Shown here one piece after another: positions 59,518-64,000 of a stretch of DNA of 64,000 bases. Both the position numbers and the translations under genes were made by a program. Source of the DNA: Pseudomonas sp. (GTDB lineage Bacteria > Pseudomonadota > Gammaproteobacteria > Pseudomonadales > Pseudomonadaceae). Each line of letters starts with the position of its first letter. Within the stretch, counting starts at the first letter, position 1. The stretch covers positions 24,343 to 88,342 of the forward strand of contig JAUVYN010000005.1 in assembly GCA_030603065.1 (NCBI GenBank). The letters run 5' to 3'. The notes under the pieces were generated by a model, which worked only from the letters and a program-made list of their open reading frames with translations, searched no databases and was not told the origin of the DNA.

Positions 59518-60720
59518 ATGCACCCGCTCGCGCTTCAACCATTGCTGCTGCTCGCCGCGCTACTCACCGCCACCTGCGTCGCGTTATCGGCTCATGCCCA
59601 GCAGCAGCCCGCCGAGCTGGAGATCCGCATCGGCTACATCGGCTGGACGCCCGACCCCGGCCCTCTTATGTCCAATGTGATCCCCGAGCCCGAAGATGCA
59701 GGCCTGCAGGGTGCGACGCTGGCCATCGTCGACAACAACAGTACCGGGCGCTTTCTCAAACACCGTTATGTGCTGTCAATTGCCAGCGAGCCGGACCTGG
59801 ACGCCACGCTGGAGGCTGCCAGATCAATGCATGCCGAGGGACTTCGGCTGTTCGTCACCAATCTGCCTGCAAGTGCTGTGACCCAGCTGGCCGGGGAGTT
59901 TGGCCCGGACAGTCTGCTGTTCAACGCCGGCGCCTATGATGATGAACTGCGTAGTGACGCCTGCCTGCCCAACGTGCTGCACACCCTGCCCAACCGCGGC
60001 ATGCTTACCGACGCGCTGGCGCAGTTTCTCAGTCTGCGCAAGCAGAAGCGCTGGTTCTTGATTACCGGCCCCACCCCCGCAGACCAGGCCTACGCTGCGG
60101 CTCTTAAACGTTCAGCCAAGCGCTTTGGTCATAGCATAGTCGCGGAAAAGCAGTGGACTTTCGATACCGATCTGCGGCGTGCGGCCCAGCAGGAAGTGCC
60201 GCTGTTTACCCAGGCCCGGGACTATGACGTGGTAGTGGTGGCCGATGAGCGCGGCGACTTTGGGGAATACATTCCCTACAACACCTGGCTGCCGCGCCCG
60301 GTCGCTGGCACGCAGGGGCTGACCCCGGTGGGCTGGCACAAGACGGTCGAAACCTATGGCGCGGCCCAGCTGCAAAAGCGCTTCGAGGCCCAGGCCGGCC
60401 GCTGGATGAACAGTCTGGATTTCGCTGCCTGGATCGCCGTACGCAGCATAGGTGCCGCCGTAACCACCCTGAGGAGTACCGAGGTAGCGGAGATTCGAGC
60501 GCTGAGCCTGTCCGACCAGTTGCCGCTGGACGGCTTCAAAGGCCGGAAGCTGAGCTACCGTACCTGGGACGGACAATTACGCCAGACCATTCCACTGGTG
60601 CATCCGCGGGCGCTGGTGAGCAACTCTCCGCAGGATGGCTTCCTGCACCCTGTGACCGACCTCGACACCCTGGGCTTCGATCAGCCGGAAAGTCGTTGCC
60701 GCCTCGCTGGAGGTGCCTGA
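59518..60720 (+). CDS. PQQ-associated ABC transporter substrate-binding protein
   Basis: A 400-residue secreted protein with signal peptide (about 1-28, ending AHA) and a type I periplasmic-binding fold (Leu/Ile/Val-like): LEIRIGYIGWTPDPGP start and FLITGPTPADQAYAAAL in the second half. It matches the PQQ_ABC_bind family (TIGR03863) found beside PQQ dehydrogenases. With the following genes it forms the PedA1A2BC-like system. GAGGA precedes the ATG; a longer frame upstream lacks support. It is the first gene of a five-gene plus-strand operon. Confidence 0.82.
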   Translation: MHPLALQPLLLLAALLTATCVALSAHAQQQPAELEIRIGYIGWTPDPGPLMSNVIPEPEDAGLQGATLAIVDNNSTGRFLKHRYVLSIASEPDLDATLEAARSMHAEGLRLFVTNLPASAVTQLAGEFGPDSLLFNAGAYDDELRSDACLPNVLHTLPNRGMLTDALAQFLSLRKQKRWFLITGPTPADQAYAAALKRSAKRFGHSIVAEKQWTFDTDLRRAAQQEVPLFTQARDYDVVVVADERGDFGEYIPYNTWLPRPVAGTQGLTPVGWHKTVETYGAAQLQKRFEAQAGRWMNSLDFAAWIAVRSIGAAVTTLRSTEVAEIRALSLSDQLPLDGFKGRKLSYRTWDGQLRQTIPLVHPRALVSNSPQDGFLHPVTDLDTLGFDQPESRCRLAGGA

Positions 60721-60721
60721 C

Positions 60722-61210
60722 ATGATCCGCGTCGTGCTGCTGTGCGCTGTCCTGATCGCCCCGCTCAGCCCAGCTGTCGCAGTCGATGGCGATGACGGCG
60801 ATCTCGGCTTTCAGACCTATCTCGAAGGCAGCAAGCGAATTAAATGTCTCTACGGCTACGTTGCCAGCAAGACCGGCAACCACGCAGCAGCGGTAAAGAT
60901 CTACGAAGACTGCATAGCCCGCTGGGACGACGTGTACTCCTACATCAACCTCGCCCGGCTCTACGAAGAGGGGCGCGGCGTACCAAAGGACCTCAGGCAG
61001 GCCGCCAGCCTGATGCAGCGGGGCGCCAGCCAGCCGGAAAAGGATGGTTATGCTCCCCTCGCCCGGTACTACTGGGGCGTCATGCTAGTCGAGGGTAAGG
61101 GCGTGACGGCCGATCGCAGAAAAGGCGAGCACTGGCTGCAGCAGGCCGCCAGCGAAGGCGTAGGTGAAGCCACGGACTATCTCGCCGGCCTGCCGGCCTA
61201 CTCCCAATAA
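60722..61210 (+). CDS. Sel1-like repeat protein, secreted
   Basis: A 162-residue protein with a signal peptide (about 1-20) and two Sel1-type tetratricopeptide-like repeats: YINLARLYEEGRGVPKDLRQA and PLARYYWGVMLVEGKGVTAD (each quoted in part). These repeats mediate protein contacts in the periplasm. Cys in KCLYGY and YEDCIA might form a disulfide. GGAGG precedes the ATG; 1 base separates it from the binding protein. In P. putida a small protein of comparable position is part of PedA1A2BC; identity inferred. Confidence 0.78.
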   Translation: MIRVVLLCAVLIAPLSPAVAVDGDDGDLGFQTYLEGSKRIKCLYGYVASKTGNHAAAVKIYEDCIARWDDVYSYINLARLYEEGRGVPKDLRQAASLMQRGASQPEKDGYAPLARYYWGVMLVEGKGVTADRRKGEHWLQQAASEGVGEATDYLAGLPAYSQ

Positions 61211-61228
61211 CAATCACAAGGAGCCACC

Positions 61229-62206
61229 ATGCCCCGTTTATCCTTCGCTGCCGGGCTGCTCGCCGCGGCACTGGCTACTGCCAGCGTCAACCAGGCGCTG
61301 GCCGAAACCGCCTACGTGTCCAATGAAAAGGACAATACCATCTCGGTCATCGACCTGAAGAAGATGGAGGTAATCGAAACGCTGGACGTGGGTATGCGCC
61401 CCCGCGGCATTCTGCTGTCAAGCGACAACAAGCTGCTATATGTCTGCGCCAGCGACTCGGACCGAGTCCAGATCATTGACCTGGAAACCCGCAGGATCAT
61501 CAAGGAGCTGCCTTCCGGAGCGGACCCCGAGCAGTTCGCGCTGCATCCCAATGACCGCTGGCTGTACATTTCCAACGAGGACGATGCGCTGGTAACGGTG
61601 GTGGATGTGCCTACCAGCACGGTGCTGGCACAGATCGACGTGGGCGTTGAGCCTGAAGGTATGGCGGTAAGCCCGGACGGCAAATGGGCGGTAAACACCA
61701 GCGAAACCACCAATATGCTGCACTGGATAGATACCAGCACCAACGAGCTGGTCGACAACACCCTGGTCGATCAGCGCCCGCGCCACGTCGAGTTCACCCG
61801 GGACAGCAAAACACTCTGGGCCTCGGCGGAAATTGGTGGAACGGTGGCGGTAGTGGATGTGGACAGCCGCGAGATCACCAAAGTGATCAACTTCGCGATC
61901 AAGGGCATCCATCCCGACAGGGTCCAGCCCGTCGGCATCAAGCTGACCAGCGATGGCAAGTATGCCTTCGTTGCTCTTGGCCCGGCCAACCACGTAGCGG
62001 TCGTCGACGCAAAAACATATGAGGTGCTCGATTACATTCTGGTGGGTCGACGCGTATGGCACATGTCATTGAACACCGACGAAAGCCTGCTGCTGACCAC
62101 CAACGGAGTCAGTGGCGATGTCTCGGTTATCGATGTGAAGACGCTCAAGGCGGTGAAATCGATCAAGGTCGGCCGCTACCCCTGGGGCGTGGTGGTGACG
62201 CCCTGA
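61229..62206 (+). CDS. YVTN beta-propeller protein of PQQ system
   Basis: A 325-residue secreted beta-propeller with signal peptide (about 1-26). Blades are marked by repeats such as VSNEKDNTISVIDLKK, CASDSDRVQIIDLETR, ISNEDDALVTVVDVPT and VALGPANHVAVVDAKTYEV. This matches the PQQ-catabolism-associated propeller family TIGR03866. Function is undetermined; a binding or scaffold role for the ABC complex is likely. AAGGAG precedes the ATG. Its stop overlaps the ATPase start (TGATG). Confidence 0.87.
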   Translation: MPRLSFAAGLLAAALATASVNQALAETAYVSNEKDNTISVIDLKKMEVIETLDVGMRPRGILLSSDNKLLYVCASDSDRVQIIDLETRRIIKELPSGADPEQFALHPNDRWLYISNEDDALVTVVDVPTSTVLAQIDVGVEPEGMAVSPDGKWAVNTSETTNMLHWIDTSTNELVDNTLVDQRPRHVEFTRDSKTLWASAEIGGTVAVVDVDSREITKVINFAIKGIHPDRVQPVGIKLTSDGKYAFVALGPANHVAVVDAKTYEVLDYILVGRRVWHMSLNTDESLLLTTNGVSGDVSVIDVKTLKAVKSIKVGRYPWGVVVTP

Positions 62207-62940
62207 TGGCCATTTCCGTGCGCGGGGTCTCCTTCCACTACGGGGCGCGTGTCGCCCTGGACCGGGTCAGCTTCGACATCCAGAAGGGCAAGGTGAACGC
62301 CCTGCTCGGTCCGAACGGCGCCGGCAAGAGCACCCTTATAGCACTGTTCAGCCGGCTGTACAGCCTGCAGGAAGGCGACATCCTCCTCGATGAACTGTCA
62401 ATCCGCAGCCAGCCACGCAGGGCGCTTGCCCGGCTCGGCGTGGTGTTTCAGCAAAGTACGCTGGATCTTGATCTGAGCGTGCAGCAGAACCTGAGCTACC
62501 ACGCCGCATTGCATGGCATATCACGCCGCGAGGCAGCACCGCGTATCGAGCAGGAGCTGGAGCGTCAGGGACTGATGCCGCGCCGTCACGAGCAGGTTCG
62601 CCAGCTCAATGGCGGACACCGCCGGCGAGTCGAGATAGCCCGTGCCCTGTTGCACAAACCGAGCGTTCTGCTGCTCGATGAAGCCAGCGCCGGACTCGAC
62701 CCTGTCAGCCGCAATGCACTCAATGAACACGTTCGGAAGCTGTGTAACGAGCGCGAGCTGACGGTAGTCTGGACCACCCATCTCATGGACGAGATCCGTC
62801 CGGAGGATCCTGTAGTGCTTCTCGACCGCGGGCGCATACTAGCCCAGGATCTGGCAGCGAGAATTGCACAGCGCGCCGGTAGTATCACCCTCACCGAGGC
62901 ATTCACCCAGTTGACCGGCTCGGCTCCGGAGGCGGCATGA
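62206..62940 (+). CDS. ABC transporter ATP-binding protein of PQQ system
   Basis: A 244-residue ATPase with Walker A GPNGAGKST, Q-loop VFQQSTLDLDL, an atypical signature LNGGHRRRVEIARAL in place of LSGGQ, Walker B VLLLDEASAGLDP and switch His in WTTHLMDE. It matches the PQQ_ABC_ATP family (TIGR03864) and resembles ABC-2 exporters (DrrA/NodI type). The start overlaps the propeller gene; the stop overlaps the permease start. Confidence 0.92.
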   Translation: MAISVRGVSFHYGARVALDRVSFDIQKGKVNALLGPNGAGKSTLIALFSRLYSLQEGDILLDELSIRSQPRRALARLGVVFQQSTLDLDLSVQQNLSYHAALHGISRREAAPRIEQELERQGLMPRRHEQVRQLNGGHRRRVEIARALLHKPSVLLLDEASAGLDPVSRNALNEHVRKLCNERELTVVWTTHLMDEIRPEDPVVLLDRGRILAQDLAARIAQRAGSITLTEAFTQLTGSAPEAA

Positions 62941-63743
62941 GTCCCGGCGCCTGGTTCGCCTGCCTCCATGGCATTCTGCGACGCGAGTGGCTACGCTTCT
63001 TTCACCAGCGCTCACGATTTCTAAGCGCGCTGGTGCGCCCACTGCTCTGGCTGCTGGTGTTCGCGGCAGGGTTTCGAGCGGCGCTGGGAGTCTCGATCAT
63101 CCCCCCGTACGAAACCTACATCACCTACGAGACCTACATTCTTCCCGGGTTGTGTTGCATGATCCTGTTGTTCAACGGCATGCAGGGCTCGCTGTCGATG
63201 GTCTATGACCGCGAGATGGGCAGCATGCGTGTCCTGCTGATGAGCCCACTGCCCCGCCCCTTCCTGCTGGCGGCCAAACTCCTGGCAACTTCGCTCGTGT
63301 CGCTGATTCAGGTCTACGCCTTCCTTGGCATCGCCTGGCTGTTCGACATCCGCCCGCCGATGCTCGGACTACTCTCGGCTCTACCGGCGCTGCTGGTGGC
63401 AGCGCTACTGCTGAGCGCACTGGGGCTGCTGCTTTCCAATGGCATTCGTCAGCTGGAAAACTTCGCCGGGGTGATGAATTTTGTGATCTTTCCGATGTTC
63501 TTTCTCTCCTCGGCGCTCTATCCTTTGTGGAAGATGCGCGAGGCGAGCGAGTGGCTGTACTGGATCTGTTCGGTCAACCCCTTCACCCACGCGGTCGAGC
63601 TGGTGCGCTATGCGCTGTACGGTCAGTTCAATGCTTCGGCACTGGCCATCAGCGCTACCCTTCTGCTGGCGGTAACCGTCGGTGCGGTAATGAGTTTCAA
63701 CCCGCAGCACGCTGCACTGCGCAAGCGTTCCTCAACGGACTGA
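62937..63743 (+). CDS. ABC-2-type permease of PQQ system
   Basis: A 268-residue integral membrane protein with about six helices of the ABC-2 type: FNGMQGSLSMVYDREMGSMRVLLMSPLPRPF (fragment: YDREMGSMRVLLMSPLP), LPALLVAALLLSALGLLLS, FPMFFLSSALYPL. The last is typical of ABC-2 exporters such as NodJ/DrrB. The permease is fused in operon to a substrate-binding protein and propeller, an unusual partner set for an exporter-type permease. It ends 149 bases before the regulator gene. Confidence 0.9.
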   Translation: MSPGAWFACLHGILRREWLRFFHQRSRFLSALVRPLLWLLVFAAGFRAALGVSIIPPYETYITYETYILPGLCCMILLFNGMQGSLSMVYDREMGSMRVLLMSPLPRPFLLAAKLLATSLVSLIQVYAFLGIAWLFDIRPPMLGLLSALPALLVAALLLSALGLLLSNGIRQLENFAGVMNFVIFPMFFLSSALYPLWKMREASEWLYWICSVNPFTHAVELVRYALYGQFNASALAISATLLLAVTVGAVMSFNPQHAALRKRSSTD

Positions 63744-63752
63744 GCCGAATAC

Positions 63753-63763
63753 TACTTTGGTAC
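63753..63763 (+). promoter_or_regulatory. Putative operator before the AgmR/ErbR-like regulator
   Basis: TACTTTGGTAC matches the TACCTTGGTAC site at the ABC operon in ten of eleven positions. It is 130 bases before the regulator ATG in the gap after the permease gene, which suggests autoregulation or cross-regulation within the cluster. Confidence 0.45.
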
Positions 63764-63825
63764 TGATTGGATGTGTCCATCGTACGATTTGCAAGGTCCG
63801 CTACTCGGGGTGTAATGCTTGTGTC

Positions 63826-63840
63826 ATGTCAGGGTGACAT
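63826..63840. promoter_or_regulatory. Perfect inverted repeat ATGTCA-GGG-TGACAT
   Basis: Six-base arms with a 3-base centre form a perfect inverted repeat, 53 bases before the regulator ATG. It could be an operator or a leader hairpin. No -10 sequence is evident nearby. Confidence 0.4.
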
Positions 63841-63892
63841 CCACTCCGCGTGGCGCCATCCCATTACAACAAAAAAACAGGTTCCAGAGGCC

Positions 63893-64000
63893 ATGTACAA
63901 GATACTCATTGCCGACGATCACCCGCTGTTTCGCGAAGCCATTTGCAACGTCATAGGGACAGGCTTCCCCGGTGCCGAACTGCTGGAAACCAGCGACCTG
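63893..64000 (+). CDS. AgmR/ErbR-type response regulator (cut at window end)
   Basis: The first 36 residues, [17 protein letters not shown] and onward, are the receiver start of a NarL-family response regulator. In pseudomonads a regulator with this N-terminus next to the PQQ ABC genes is AgmR/ErbR (PedR1), which controls alcohol oxidation and acs. The rest lies outside. CCAGAGG precedes the ATG at good spacing. Confidence 0.8.
   Translation, partial: MYKILIADDHPLFREAICNVIGTGFPGAELLETSDL

Overview
The window looks like chromosomal DNA of a gamma-proteobacterium of the Pseudomonas/Halopseudomonas group. Supporting signs are the gyrA-serC-pheA-hisC-tyrA/aroA-cmk-rpsA-ihfB block with a fused TyrA-AroA protein, the mtnA/mtaD-ubiG-mupP-yciK block, a CpxRA-like block, cyaB, plpD, lapG-lapD, a two-domain MnmC, and a ped/exa-type quinoprotein cluster. 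Genes are densely packed, GC-rich and mostly housekeeping. I saw no tRNA or rRNA gene, insertion sequence, prophage or CRISPR array, and no gene-free stretch above 300 bases. The largest gap is about 265 bases, upstream of the quinoprotein dehydrogenase.

Layout. 1-11116 (minus strand) is the aromatic amino acid/serine supraoperon, running from gyrA to a truncated ihfB. 11290-15940 holds mtnA (minus) divergent from mtaD-ubiG-mupP-yciK (plus), covering methylthioadenosine salvage, ubiquinone and muropeptide recycling. 16121-21666 has a diguanylate cyclase, rluB, scpB-scpA, trpS and yciO. 21659-25841 has rnm, yciI and a Cpx-type envelope stress system with a periplasmic Spy/CpxP-like protein between regulator and kinase. 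25819-33339 has a nitroreductase, an AraC regulator, small lipid- or HD-type enzymes, the adenylate cyclase CyaB, an LpxH-like phosphoesterase and the autotransported phospholipase PlpD. 33336-43190 has recQ, a YecA-like protein, the LapG/LapD c-di-GMP adhesion switch, a DsbA-like protein, trhO, bolA and fumC. 43259-53277 has an oxidoreductase, an exporter, acs, an HPP protein, phhB, mnmC, a TauE/SafE permease, yheU and a secreted serine hydrolase.

53479-64000 is the most distinctive region: a PQQ alcohol oxidation cluster. It contains a quinoprotein alcohol dehydrogenase with the Asp-x-Asp signature of lanthanide-dependent enzymes, its cytochrome c and a XoxJ/PedG-like periplasmic binding protein, a sensor kinase/response regulator pair preceded by a cupredoxin-like protein, and a five-gene PQQ-associated ABC transporter operon. 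It ends with the start of an AgmR/ErbR-type regulator, cut by the window edge. Alcohols would be oxidised in the periplasm by the dehydrogenase, with electrons passed to the cytochrome. The ABC system resembles one linked in P. putida to rare-earth-dependent growth.

The main new observation is a near-palindromic motif, approximately TACC-WW-GGTA. It occurs in the intergenic regions before the dehydrogenase, the cytochrome/binding-protein operon, the ABC/sensor divergent pair, the AgmR/ErbR-like regulator and, about 6 kb away, acs. This suggests one shared operator tying alcohol oxidation to acetate activation. Other points worth attention are an MtnA in which the usual catalytic Cys appears to be Ser, a 29-residue membrane micropeptide upstream of mnmC, a class II (glyphosate-insensitive type) EPSP synthase motif set, and a perfect 15-bp hairpin downstream of yciK. 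Start codons were chosen by Shine-Dalgarno position and family length; functions come from motif recognition, not from database searches.
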